Of a stretch of 64,000 nucleotides of DNA, positions 16,354 to 25,062 are shown piece by piece (within the stretch, counting starts at the first letter, position 1; every line of letters starts with the position of its first letter). The notes beneath the pieces are model-generated. The model ran no database searches, was not told the DNA's origin, and was given only the letters and a program-made list of their open reading frames with translations. The stretch lies in assembly GCF_014651595.1 (NCBI RefSeq), contig NZ_BMXE01000001.1, forward strand, positions 434,001 through 498,000. Reading direction: 5' to 3'. The DNA is from Pseudovibrio japonicus (GTDB lineage: Bacteria > Pseudomonadota > Alphaproteobacteria > Rhizobiales > Stappiaceae). The position numbers and the translations under genes were made by a program.

Positions 16354-18201
16354 TTAGTCAACCTTACGGACGGCACCTTTGGAGGCGCTGGTTGTCATAG
16401 CTGCGTAAGCTTTCAGTGCGGTAGAGACCTTACGGCTGCGCTTTTCAGATGGCTTCCAGGCCTGATCGCCTTTTGCTTCCATCGCAGCACGGCGATGGGA
16501 AAAATCTTCATCAGAAAGGCGCACTTCGATCTTGCGGTTTGGAATGTCGATATCGATGATATCGCCTTCGTGAACCAGAGCGATGTTGCCGCCTTCAGCG
16601 GCTTCCGGCGAGACGTGGCCGATGGACAGGCCAGAAGATCCACCTGAGAAGCGGCCATCAGTAACCAGCGCGCAAGCTTTGCCGAGGCCTTTGGACTTGA
16701 GGTAGCTGGTTGGGTACAGCATTTCCTGCATGCCCGGACCACCGCGTGGGCCTTCGTAGCGAATGAGTACGATATCGCCCTCTTTCACCTTGCCGGTCAG
16801 GATCGCGCTTACAGCTGTGTCCTGAGATTCAAAGATACGCGCCGGGCCGGAGAACTTGAGGATGCTTTCATCCACGCCAGCCGTTTTCACGATACAGCCG
16901 TCTTCGGCTAGGTTGCCATAAAGCACGGCCAGTCCGCCATCCTGCGAGAACGCATGCTCTTTGTTACGGATCACTCCGTTTTCGCGGTCGTCATCAACAC
17001 CTTCCGCGTAGCGGGAGCTTTGAGAGAAAGCGACCTGCGTCGGGACGCCACCTGGTGCGGCGGTGAAGAACTCACGAACGCTTGCGCTGTTGGTGCGTTT
17101 GATGTCCCAGCGTTCAAGTGCCTCTGCCAGATCTTTAGCATGAACGGATTTTACCGAGGTATCGAGCAGGCCTGCGCGATCCAGCTCGCCCAGAATACCG
17201 AGAATGCCACCAGCGCGATGGATGTCTTCCATGTGCACGTTTTCGATAGACGGTGCCACCTTACACAGCACGGGTACAAGACGTGACAGGCGGTCAATGT
17301 CTTCCATGGTGAAGTCCACTTTACCTTCCTGCGCTGCAGCCAGCAGGTGCAGAACGGTATTGGTGGAGCCGCCCATTGCAATATCCATGATCATTGCATT
17401 TTCAAAGGCTTTGAAGTTGGCAACGTTGCGCGGCAGAACGCTTTCGTCTTCCTGCTCATAATAGCGTTTTGCCAGATCCACGATCAAGTGACCGGCTTCA
17501 ACAAACAGACGTTTGCGGTCTGAGTGGGTTGCCAGCGTTGTGCCGTTGCCCGGAAGAGCCAGACCGAGAGCTTCCGTCAGGCAGTTCATGGAGTTTGCGG
17601 TGAACATACCGGAGCAAGAACCACAGGTTGGGCATGCGCTGCGCTCAATGCTTTCCACATCACTGTCAGAAACGTTGTCATCGGCTGCGGCGATCATTGC
17701 GTCGACAAGGTCGATTTTGCGTTTTTCACCGTTCGCAAGCACAACTTTGCCCGCTTCCATCGGACCACCGGATACGAACACGGTCGGGATGTTCAGGCGC
17801 AAGGACGCCATCAACATGCCCGGGGTGATCTTGTCACAGTTGGAGATACAAACCATGGCATCGGCGCAGTGGGCGTTGACCATGTATTCAACGGAGTCCG
17901 CGATCAGCTCGCGGGACGGCAGAGAGTAAAGCATGCCGTCGTGGCCCATTGCGATGCCGTCGTCGACTGCAATGGTGTTAAACTCCTTGGCAATGCCACC
18001 GGCTTGCTCAACCTCACGGGCGACGAGCTGACCGAGGTCTTTCAAATGCACGTGACCAGGCACGAACTGGGTGAAGGAGTTGACGATTGCAATAATTGGC
18101 TTACCGAAGTCATTTTCCTTAACACCGGTTGCACGCCACAGGCCTCTGGCGCCTGCCATGTTGCGGCCGTGTGTTGATGTGCGCGAGCGATAGTTTGGCA
18201 T
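16354..18201 (-). CDS. ilvD: Dihydroxy-acid dehydratase
   Basis: Iron-sulfur enzyme of 615 residues that dehydrates dihydroxy acids to 2-oxo acids in valine, leucine and isoleucine synthesis. Family motifs are [21 protein letters not shown] at the start, [12 protein letters not shown] (cluster Cys122), [18 protein letters not shown] (further cluster Cys), and the C-terminal [15 protein letters not shown] and [11 protein letters not shown]. The ATG at 18201 gives the normal length; a TTG at 18213 would add four residues. It appears to be a single-gene transcript. Confidence 0.97.
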   Translation of the reverse strand: MPNYRSRTSTHGRNMAGARGLWRATGVKENDFGKPIIAIVNSFTQFVPGHVHLKDLGQLVAREVEQAGGIAKEFNTIAVDDGIAMGHDGMLYSLPSRELIADSVEYMVNAHCADAMVCISNCDKITPGMLMASLRLNIPTVFVSGGPMEAGKVVLANGEKRKIDLVDAMIAAADDNVSDSDVESIERSACPTCGSCSGMFTANSMNCLTEALGLALPGNGTTLATHSDRKRLFVEAGHLIVDLAKRYYEQEDESVLPRNVANFKAFENAMIMDIAMGGSTNTVLHLLAAAQEGKVDFTMEDIDRLSRLVPVLCKVAPSIENVHMEDIHRAGGILGILGELDRAGLLDTSVKSVHAKDLAEALERWDIKRTNSASVREFFTAAPGGVPTQVAFSQSSRYAEGVDDDRENGVIRNKEHAFSQDGGLAVLYGNLAEDGCIVKTAGVDESILKFSGPARIFESQDTAVSAILTGKVKEGDIVLIRYEGPRGGPGMQEMLYPTSYLKSKGLGKACALVTDGRFSGGSSGLSIGHVSPEAAEGGNIALVHEGDIIDIDIPNRKIEVRLSDEDFSHRRAAMEAKGDQAWKPSEKRSRKVSTALKAYAAMTTSASKGAVRKVD

Positions 18202-18246
18202 TGGAAACCCCAATCTGGCGACTATGTTCTTTTACTTATTGCCGTA

Positions 18247-18275
18247 TAGTTAGTACCTATAAATCAACTTGGCAA
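18247..18275 (-). promoter_or_regulatory. Possible ilvD promoter
   Basis: On the minus strand TTGCCA (18275-18270) and TAACTA (18252-18247) are 17 bases apart and about 46-75 bases before the ilvD start. Both boxes are only fair matches to the consensus. Confidence 0.35.
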
Positions 18276-18394
18276 CTTTTCTGCAGCTTACAACACTCAA
18301 CGGGAAAAGAGTACCCGGCGGTACGCATCACTTATGCGTGTTAGCTTGAGGTTTTCTCGGGTGTTATCTGTAGGTGGCTCAAGTCTTGTGGTGC

Positions 18395-19696
18395 TCAGAA
18401 GCGGTTGAAGGCGAAACTGGAGAGGTCATGACCAGCCTGTTTTCCCGCAAGCACATCTGCCATGAGGCGCCCAATGGACGGGCCGATACCAAATCCATGG
18501 CCAGAAAAGCCGGTGACGATATGCAGGTTTTCGTCCGCAGGAGCGCGGTCGATGACGGGAAGAAAGTCTGGCATGGCGTCGATAAGCCCGCCCCATGCAT
18601 GGCTCAGTTTTGTGCCTTTTAACTGAGGGAACCTGTCAGCAAACGCAGTTGTCAGTGCGGCCAGTTCCTTTTGGTTTGGCTTGGAGTTGAGTACGCGCAT
18701 GACTTCAAACGGGCTTGTGTCCGCATCGGTCCAGCGTCGGTTTTGCATCCATTGATCCGGATAGTTCTTTGGTGACCATGGCTTTATCCTAGTGCCTTTG
18801 AGGTTTTGGACCATGTTTGGCAGCCATTCCCGCAAATAGCGGAAGGAATCTGGGCCGAGATGATGGGTCTGGTTGTTCTTGAGGGCAATCGTGTAGCCGC
18901 CATCCTGACGACGGCGCATGGCAAATGTGTTGTCAGATGCGTTAGCGGGAAAGACATCAGGCACGGCCTGTGTTGCTGCAACCGTCAGCTCAACGGCAAG
19001 CTGTGGAAGCTTGAGGCCAGCGTTAGCGGCAAACAGGGATGACCAAGCGCCACCAGCAAGAACAATTTGTTCGGCTTTGATCTCCCCGTGCTCGGTCACT
19101 GCTCCAACAACGTTGCCGCCAGACTTTACCAGTGTGCGGACAGCTGTGTTTTCGCAGATGGTTGCGCCAAGGCGTTCTGCTGCTCTGGCGATGCCGAGGG
19201 TTGCCTGACCTGGCTCAGCCCGCCCGTCACTGGCGGTATGCATGCCACCAATCCAGCGGCCTTGTTTGCCCTTGATGGCTTCATGCACTTGCGCGCTGGA
19301 GATCATGCTGGTGCCAAGATCATATTTACGTCCAAGCTCGACAAACTTCTCAAAGTCCTCCAGATCCCCCCGCTTTTCAGCAAGATAGTAGACGCCGGTG
19401 GCGCTGTAACCAAGATCCTCATCAGTCTCTTTGCTCAGTTTTTCCCATAGGTGGCGCGCTTCAATGGAAAGCGGAATTTCTGGTTCGTCACGCCCTTGCT
19501 GGCGGATCCAGCCCCAGTTACGGCTAGATTGTTCCCCTGCCACGCGGCCTTTCTCGCAGAGGGTGACTTTGGCACCTTGTTTGGCAAGGTAGTAGGCCGT
19601 GCAAACCCCGATGATGCCGCCGCCAATAATGAGCACGCTCGTTTCTGCCGGAAGCTGGCCGTGGAACTGCTGCGGTGTTTTTTCTGAATAAATCAC
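18395..19696 (-). CDS. FAD-dependent amine/amino-acid oxidoreductase (DAO family), copy 1
   Basis: A 433-residue flavoprotein of the glycine oxidase/D-amino-acid dehydrogenase superfamily. The N-terminal Rossmann motif VLIIGGGIIGVCTAYYLAKQG (residues about 21-41) binds FAD. A conserved GEQSSRNWGWIRQQGRD follows near residue 54, and the C-terminus has GFSGHGFGIGPSIGRLMADVL, the second FAD contact. These features fit gamma-glutamylputrescine oxidase-like (PuuB/OrdL) enzymes, which oxidise secondary or primary amines. The start is GTG, 17 bases after the stop of a close paralogue, so the two are co-transcribed. The substrate is unknown. Confidence 0.85.
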   Translation of the reverse strand: MIYSEKTPQQFHGQLPAETSVLIIGGGIIGVCTAYYLAKQGAKVTLCEKGRVAGEQSSRNWGWIRQQGRDEPEIPLSIEARHLWEKLSKETDEDLGYSATGVYYLAEKRGDLEDFEKFVELGRKYDLGTSMISSAQVHEAIKGKQGRWIGGMHTASDGRAEPGQATLGIARAAERLGATICENTAVRTLVKSGGNVVGAVTEHGEIKAEQIVLAGGAWSSLFAANAGLKLPQLAVELTVAATQAVPDVFPANASDNTFAMRRRQDGGYTIALKNNQTHHLGPDSFRYLREWLPNMVQNLKGTRIKPWSPKNYPDQWMQNRRWTDADTSPFEVMRVLNSKPNQKELAALTTAFADRFPQLKGTKLSHAWGGLIDAMPDFLPVIDRAPADENLHIVTGFSGHGFGIGPSIGRLMADVLAGKQAGHDLSSFAFNRF

Positions 19697-19713
19697 GTTA
19701 CTAACTCGAAGAA

Positions 19714-21054
19714 CTAAATAAACGGGCCCAGCTCTAACCGCGAGCCGTCAGTGAAACGTCCAAATCTGAAGCGCGTCAGATTATGGCCAGCCGATTTGCC
19801 CTGTAACAGGTCTGCCATGATGCGACCAGCAGCGGGGCCAATCCCGAACCCGTGGCCGGAAAATCCTGTGGCGATGAAGACACCCTTTTGTGTAGGCACC
19901 TCGTCCATGATCGGAACAAAGTCCGGCATTGCATCGATCATCCCTGCCCAACTCTCGTGCAGTTTCAGACCTTCAAGCTGCGGGAAACGATCGACCAGAC
20001 GCTCCTGGATCAACTTCAACGCCTGGGCACTTGGGGTGGGGTTGAGCACACGGCAGGTCTCAAACGGCGTTATTTCATTACCAGACCAGCGACGCTTATG
20101 CCCCCAAGCATCAGGGTAATTCTTTGGCGGATTCATGCCAAAGGATATACCGGAGTACGAGGCTTTGACTGCGGGAAGCCATTTGAGGAGGTGGCGAAAG
20201 GAATCTTTACCGATGTAATGATCATGAATATCGCTGATTGCCAGCGTGTAGCCGCCATCCATTCTTTTGCGCAGGGCAAACAGGTTATCAACTGCGTTAC
20301 CATCGAAGATATCCGGTGCTGGCCTTGTGGCTGCAACGGTTGCCCGGACGCAGAGTTGAGGCATGGAGACGCCGAGGTTTTGTGCGAATAAAGAGGACCA
20401 GGCCCCTGCTGCAATCAATACACGATTTGCTCTAATTGCACCTTTCTCAGTGACAGCTCCTGAGAGCTGACCGCCTTCAAACTCAAGCGTCCTTACGGCA
20501 CAGTCTTCAACGATCACTGCGCCGCTGCGTTCGGCTGCGCGGCCAATAGCAGGCACGGCAATCCATGGTTCGGCACGGCCATCGCTTGGCGTGACCATGC
20601 CGCCAATCCATTTGCCTTCGCGGCCCGGAATGCGGGCGTAGACTTCGTCCTTGCTCAGCAGTCTGGTGTCCAGTTGGTGTTGTTTGGCAAGGTCAAGAAA
20701 GGTCTCGTATTCTTTGAGGTCTGCTTCCTTTTCGGCCAGAAAGTAGACACCATGCTGGCGGAAGCCCAGATCCTCGCCCGTCTCCTGCATCAGTTGCTGC
20801 CATAAGTGATTGCTTTCCATGCTGATTGGAAGTTCAGCTGCATCCCTGCCCTGCTGGCGTACCCAGCCCCAGTTGCGGCTGGACTGCTCTCCTGCAACAC
20901 GGCCTTTTTCGCAGAGAGTAACGTTCACACCCCGTTGCGCAAGCCAATAGGCTGTGCAGGTGCCTACGACACCGCCACCGATGATCAGAATATCAGTTTG
21001 CTCAGGAAGTTCGCCGAAGAACTGTTTGGGCGTGGAACTGGTGTAAGTCGCCAT
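19714..21054 (-). CDS. FAD-dependent amine/amino-acid oxidoreductase (DAO family), copy 2
   Basis: A 446-residue paralogue of the next gene downstream. It shares the layout almost motif for motif: ILIIGGGVVGTCTAYWLAQRG at the N-terminus, GEQSSRNWGWVRQQGRD, LIAAGAWSSLFAQNLG and the C-terminal GFSGHGFGIGPAAGRIMADLL. The pair looks like a tandem duplication that has since diverged. It is first of the pair and starts with ATG; an SDR gene upstream ends before a terminator-like hairpin, so the oxidoreductases probably have their own promoter in 21055-21199. Confidence 0.85.
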   Translation of the reverse strand: MATYTSSTPKQFFGELPEQTDILIIGGGVVGTCTAYWLAQRGVNVTLCEKGRVAGEQSSRNWGWVRQQGRDAAELPISMESNHLWQQLMQETGEDLGFRQHGVYFLAEKEADLKEYETFLDLAKQHQLDTRLLSKDEVYARIPGREGKWIGGMVTPSDGRAEPWIAVPAIGRAAERSGAVIVEDCAVRTLEFEGGQLSGAVTEKGAIRANRVLIAAGAWSSLFAQNLGVSMPQLCVRATVAATRPAPDIFDGNAVDNLFALRKRMDGGYTLAISDIHDHYIGKDSFRHLLKWLPAVKASYSGISFGMNPPKNYPDAWGHKRRWSGNEITPFETCRVLNPTPSAQALKLIQERLVDRFPQLEGLKLHESWAGMIDAMPDFVPIMDEVPTQKGVFIATGFSGHGFGIGPAAGRIMADLLQGKSAGHNLTRFRFGRFTDGSRLELGPFI

Positions 21055-21199
21055 GACAGCCTCATAGGGTCAGATCTGCAGTTTACGACAGGTTGAGCTT
21101 AGCAGGACCTGAATATCACTGCACGAGCCAGTACCTAAACACTTCGTCGACCGTTGGATTAGACCATATTGGCAGGTTAGATTGTGCGTCAACCGGAAA

Positions 21200-21230
21200 C
21201 TGGCTTGAGAGTTTCTCGCTCTCAAGCCAG
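21200..21230 (-). terminator. Terminator-like hairpin after SDR gene
   Basis: CTGGCTTGAGAG (21200-21211) and CTCTCAAGCCAG (21219-21230) form a perfect 12-bp stem with a 7-base loop, 8 bases past the SDR stop. On the minus strand it is followed by TTTCC, a short T-tract. Confidence 0.68.
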
Positions 21231-21238
21231 AATATCTT

Positions 21239-22006
21239 CTACCGTGGAGCCATACGGATGGCGCCGTCGAGACGGATGGTTTCACCATTCAGCATCGGGT
21301 TGGTGCAGATGGCTTCGACCAGCTGGGCATACTCTTCCCCACGACCCAGACGGGATGGGAACGGTACTTGCTGGCCAAGGGAGTCCTGCACTTCCTGAGA
21401 GAGGCCGCGAAGCATCGGGGTTTCGAAGATACCCGGTGCAACAGTTGTGACACGAATGCCGGACTTGGACAGGTCGCGCGCCACTGGCAGTGTCAGGGCT
21501 GCAATGCCGCCTTTGGAGGCTGCATACGCTGCCTGACCGATCTGGCCGTCAAACGCTGCTACGGAGGCGGTGGATACAATCACGCCGCGCTCGCCGTCTT
21601 CTGTCAGCGGATCAAGTGTCGCCATGCGTGTTCCTGCAAAGGAGGTACAGCGGAATGAGCCAACGAGGTTGACGTTGATGACCGTTTGGAACATGTCCAT
21701 TGGGTGCGGTTCACCACGAGATGTGGTCTTTGCAACAGGTGCGATGCCTGCGCAGTTAACAAGGATACGTGTTGGGCCGTGCGCTGCTTCAGCTGCATCC
21801 AGACCTGCTGTCACACTGTCATCGCTGGTGACATCCACTTTTACGAAGTGACCACCGATCTCATCAGCGACGGCTTTGCCAGCGTCTTCGTTGACATCAA
21901 AAAGGGTTACTTTTACGCCGTGGCTAGCTAATCTGCGTGCGGTTGCCGCGCCAAGACCTGAGGAACCGCCGGTTACTACGGCTGCGATTTTATTATTAAG
22001 TAGCAT
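21239..22006 (-). CDS. Short-chain dehydrogenase/reductase
   Basis: Classical SDR of 255 residues. It has the cofactor motif TGGSSGLGAATARRL (residues 12-26), Asp near residue 38 (FDVNED) suggesting NAD preference, NCAGIAP, the catalytic Ser in VIVSTASVAAF, the YAASKGG motif (Tyr and Lys), and APGIFETPML. The closest recognisable type is 3-hydroxyacyl-CoA dehydrogenase type 2-like (HSD17B10-like), often involved in fatty or branched-chain acid oxidation. It lies between the cyclase gene and the DAO pair on the same strand, with hairpins on both sides. Confidence 0.85.
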   Translation of the reverse strand: MLLNNKIAAVVTGGSSGLGAATARRLASHGVKVTLFDVNEDAGKAVADEIGGHFVKVDVTSDDSVTAGLDAAEAAHGPTRILVNCAGIAPVAKTTSRGEPHPMDMFQTVINVNLVGSFRCTSFAGTRMATLDPLTEDGERGVIVSTASVAAFDGQIGQAAYAASKGGIAALTLPVARDLSKSGIRVTTVAPGIFETPMLRGLSQEVQDSLGQQVPFPSRLGRGEEYAQLVEAICTNPMLNGETIRLDGAIRMAPR

Positions 22007-22043
22007 GGAATCCCATCCCGATTCATTTTGTTTGCCCCGCGCT

Positions 22044-22075
22044 CTTTCAAAGCTCCCGCCAAAATTCTTTGAAAG
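22044..22075 (-). terminator. Hairpin after the membrane cyclase gene
   Basis: CTTTCAAAG (22044-22052) and CTTTGAAAG (22067-22075) form a 9-bp stem about 40 bases beyond the cyclase stop codon. There is no T-run, so it may only partly separate the cyclase operon from the SDR gene. Confidence 0.4.
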
Positions 22076-22117
22076 CAGCGTTACGCTGATCTGCGGGTCG
22101 GCGCGAGAAAATAGCTC

Positions 22118-23650
22118 TCACGCCAAAGCCACAAGGTCTACTTTTCCATTGATTCCTGCAACACACTCAGACTTTAAATCTAACATATTTCCCTTATACC
22201 CTTGTCGTAGGGCCATGGAATAAGTTGCCCCGTCTGTGAGGAACCGGGTGGCTTGCACTTTATTGGCCGCTTCCAGCTTTGCTGCACGGTTGACCGCATC
22301 TCCAATCACGGTGAATTCCAGACGGTCACGCACGCCAACAACGCCCACGCTTACCGGCCCAGCGGCTACCCCCACTCCGATCTCAAACTTCATGGGCCAA
22401 CCTGCTGCTTCAAGATCAGCGCTCTCCTCCTCCAGAATGTGGGCAAGCTCAACGCCCGCACGTAGCGCATCAGCGGCGTAGGTCTCACTGTCAGATACCG
22501 CGCCAAAGGTGGCTAGGATGCCATCTCCAAGGAACTTGTCGATCTTACCGCCCTCACCCAAAATCACCTTGGCGGCTTTTTGCTGATAGAGGCTCAACAC
22601 GCGCATGGTGGCTTCGGGAGGCAGTTTGGCGGCGGTTTTTGTAAAGGACCTGATGTCGACGAGGAGGACCGCCACATCTCTGATCTCTCCGGTTCCGGCG
22701 CTGAGGCTGCTTTCAGACTCCACGATGGAGTTGGCAACTTCCGGTGTAAAGAAGCGGCTTAAGTCTTTTACCGCGTTCTTCTGGCGGATGGCAGAAAAGA
22801 AGGTGCGGCGCGCACGGAGGATCGAAAGAGCAAGCAGAGCGGTCACAGAAAGGATGATGATCAGCTTGTCCAGTTCAGCTCCAATGAGGACGGCTTCCCC
22901 CGTGAGGTACTCGACGTAGTTGCGGGTGACTACCGTTGTGCCACCATCGTACATGAGTGCGTAGTACACCAGCCCCAGCCAACCCAATGCTCCGAAAACA
23001 CCGGTCAGGATCACATATCTTGGGTCAAAGCGCAGGGCACGTAAGGCGATAAACAGGAACAGGTACATCAAGGTCGGAGCCTTGAGGTAGAAGGCAGGAT
23101 GCTGGTCATACTGGATATGGAAGGAGAATATGAGCCCAACCAGCAAGGCAACGTCCGCCAGGATCGACAGGACGAGATACCAGACCGGCAGCATGGTTTT
23201 GAAGGAGACGTAGATTCGAACGAGGGTAAAGACCAGATAACAGGACAAAGCCAGAGGTACGAAATTGAATCCCGTGGATCCCTCAGCACGCGGAGCAATG
23301 GCGTATAAAATGGCAAAGAAGATGATGACACCAAGCTGCACGATACCGATCAAGCGCTCGGAAGCGGCTTCCTGACGCGCAACTTCGCGCCGAACACGCA
23401 ATGGCAACTCACCTTCTGGCGCCTTGGGCCCCAGGATCGCATTCTTTAGCTGCTCATAGAAGCTTGCTTTTGGCTTTTCCTGATATGAGATGCCATGGAA
23501 TTTTTCGCTCAGGTCCACATTCGGCTTTTTGTCAAAGCCGCGCTTTTTCGAAGGATCAAAATTTTCCGGACCACTTCCAACTGCCACACTCGTCTCCCGT
23601 CCCACCACGGCTGTGGCGGTTCTGGTTTGCACGCGATCTCTTCCGATCAC
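22118..23650 (-). CDS. Membrane class III adenylate/guanylate cyclase
   Basis: A 510-residue class III nucleotidyl cyclase. A cytoplasmic N-terminus of about 100 residues is followed by roughly six membrane helices (about 101-280) and a catalytic domain (about 325-505). Metal-binding Asp332 (LLVDIRSFT) and Asp376 (DKFLGDG), base-contacting Lys372 and Asp451 (VIGDAVN), and Asn454 are present. The usual transition-state Arg four residues after that Asn is Lys458 (NRAAKLE). The start is GTG at 23650; a second GTG at 23632 has a better Shine-Dalgarno (GGAAGA), so the exact start is open. It is the last gene of an ABC / cNMP-binding / MBL / cyclase group. cAMP is the more likely product because of Lys372. 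Confidence 0.88.
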   Translation of the reverse strand: MIGRDRVQTRTATAVVGRETSVAVGSGPENFDPSKKRGFDKKPNVDLSEKFHGISYQEKPKASFYEQLKNAILGPKAPEGELPLRVRREVARQEAASERLIGIVQLGVIIFFAILYAIAPRAEGSTGFNFVPLALSCYLVFTLVRIYVSFKTMLPVWYLVLSILADVALLVGLIFSFHIQYDQHPAFYLKAPTLMYLFLFIALRALRFDPRYVILTGVFGALGWLGLVYYALMYDGGTTVVTRNYVEYLTGEAVLIGAELDKLIIILSVTALLALSILRARRTFFSAIRQKNAVKDLSRFFTPEVANSIVESESSLSAGTGEIRDVAVLLVDIRSFTKTAAKLPPEATMRVLSLYQQKAAKVILGEGGKIDKFLGDGILATFGAVSDSETYAADALRAGVELAHILEEESADLEAAGWPMKFEIGVGVAAGPVSVGVVGVRDRLEFTVIGDAVNRAAKLEAANKVQATRFLTDGATYSMALRQGYKGNMLDLKSECVAGINGKVDLVALA

Positions 23651-23673
23651 TTATGCGCAACGAATGATTGAGC

Positions 23674-24495
23674 TTATGGTCTGAGCACCATCCCTTCAGC
23701 TGCCACGATTGTGCGTGGGTGTATCTGCTGGGCAGCCAGACCAATTTCGTCCAGTTCATCATCCGTGCGCCGTGGATCATGATGAAAGATCACGGGCGTC
23801 TTCACGTTGGCGCGCTGGCATATTTCGACCACATGCTCCCATGTGGAATGTCCCCAGCCCTTATATTTAGGGTATTCGGCTGTGGTGTACATCCCATCCT
23901 GGATCACAACATCAGCATCACGGATAAACTCAAGGACAGCTGCATCGTGAGGTGCGCTCCCCATTTCGTGATCTGTGATGATGCACATGGACTTACCATT
24001 GTACTCCATCCGGTAGCCACAGGCACCACCTGGATGGTTTAGCGCAACAGTTTTGATTATCAGTCCATTGTCTTTCTTCAGGGTGTCACCTGCCCTGAAA
24101 CTTTTAAAGGAAACAGCACTTAGCGTGTTCGCACCCACTGGAAAAATAGGGGGTGACATGATCCGGCAGATGGTATCCCTTAAATCAAAGGGGTCATTAA
24201 AATGGCCCGCCATTGCCCTGATGCAGAAGTTCGGATCGTATGCGGGTTCGAAAAATGGAAGTCCACAAATGTGGTCCAGGTGCGTGTGGGTGAAGAGCAG
24301 GTCAATATCCCTGTTATTCCCCTTCATAATCTGAGCCCCGAGATTTCGGGCACCTGAGCCGCAATCGACCATCAACAGAACGTCGCCTGCCCAAACTTCA
24401 AAGCAGGTCGTTTCTCCGCCGTATCTAAGGGTCTCGGGACCAGCTGCAGCCGTTGAACCGCGAACACCCCAAATTTTTAGCGAAAACTCGTTCAA
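23674..24495 (-). CDS. Metallo-beta-lactamase-fold hydrolase
   Basis: A 273-residue MBL-fold protein. The metal motif HTHLDH is at residues 70-75, with the further ligands plausibly in NHPGGACGY (near 155), DHEMG and the terminal FHHDPRRTDDE. The start IWGVRGSTAAAGPETLRYGGETTCFEV is typical of a subgroup related to class II cyclic-nucleotide phosphodiesterases and RNase Z-like enzymes. The start codon is TTG. It lies between a cNMP-binding protein and a cyclase with gaps of 26 and 23 bases, so a phosphodiesterase role is attractive but unproven. Confidence 0.8.
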   Translation of the reverse strand: MNEFSLKIWGVRGSTAAAGPETLRYGGETTCFEVWAGDVLLMVDCGSGARNLGAQIMKGNNRDIDLLFTHTHLDHICGLPFFEPAYDPNFCIRAMAGHFNDPFDLRDTICRIMSPPIFPVGANTLSAVSFKSFRAGDTLKKDNGLIIKTVALNHPGGACGYRMEYNGKSMCIITDHEMGSAPHDAAVLEFIRDADVVIQDGMYTTAEYPKYKGWGHSTWEHVVEICQRANVKTPVIFHHDPRRTDDELDEIGLAAQQIHPRTIVAAEGMVLRP

Positions 24496-24521
24496 GTAAT
24501 CTGGCCTTTCAAGTCAATGCT

Positions 24522-24962
24522 TTAAGTCGATGCAGGACGTGCCTGCGCAAGTTCTCTAGTCGTTTTTTCCAATCGCAACGCCAACACGCGCATGATTTCC
24601 AGTGAAACCTTCGGAAACTCTGCAATAAGCTTCAGAAAGTCACCTTTCGAAATTGCAAGAACGTATGTTGTACCAATTGACTGCAAGGTCGCGGTGCGGG
24701 GAACATCACATAAAATTGCAATTTCACCAATGATGGCATATTGCCCAACCCGCGCAACTTCATTTTCATCAACAAACACAGCAACTTCACCGGAAAGAAC
24801 GACAAAGGCGCTGTCACCGTCATCACCTTGATGACACAGTAGCTCGCCGTCCTGGAACTCCATCCGGTCGCTGATAAAAGCAAGAAGACGCAGTTTGCTC
24901 GGCTCCAGTCCTTCAAAGAGGGGGACGCGGCTTAAAGCTTGAACTTCCGCATCAATTGTCAC
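24522..24962 (-). CDS. Stand-alone cyclic-nucleotide-binding domain protein
   Basis: A 146-residue protein that is essentially one CRP-like cyclic-nucleotide-binding domain. The phosphate-binding cassette GEIAILCDVPRTATLQ (residues 79-94) keeps the key Glu and Arg, so it should bind cAMP or cGMP. There is no DNA-binding helix-turn-helix or kinase domain, so it must act through a partner. The start is GTG with GGGAGGG just upstream. It lies between the ABC exporter and MBL genes, so the exporter is a candidate partner. Confidence 0.87.
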   Translation of the reverse strand: MTIDAEVQALSRVPLFEGLEPSKLRLLAFISDRMEFQDGELLCHQGDDGDSAFVVLSGEVAVFVDENEVARVGQYAIIGEIAILCDVPRTATLQSIGTTYVLAISKGDFLKLIAEFPKVSLEIMRVLALRLEKTTRELAQARPAST

Positions 24963-25062
24963 ATTTCCCTCCCAACAGCTTGATCAACATAGTTGAACTC
25001 GTAGTAGCAAACTGTGCTACAGCTCACATCATCTCGCCTTTGTTCCACGATATTTGCCATGA

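Noticed and set aside
17524-18177. 217-residue plus-strand frame inside ilvD
   Set aside because: Antisense shadow of a highly conserved enzyme gene, no independent start signals.
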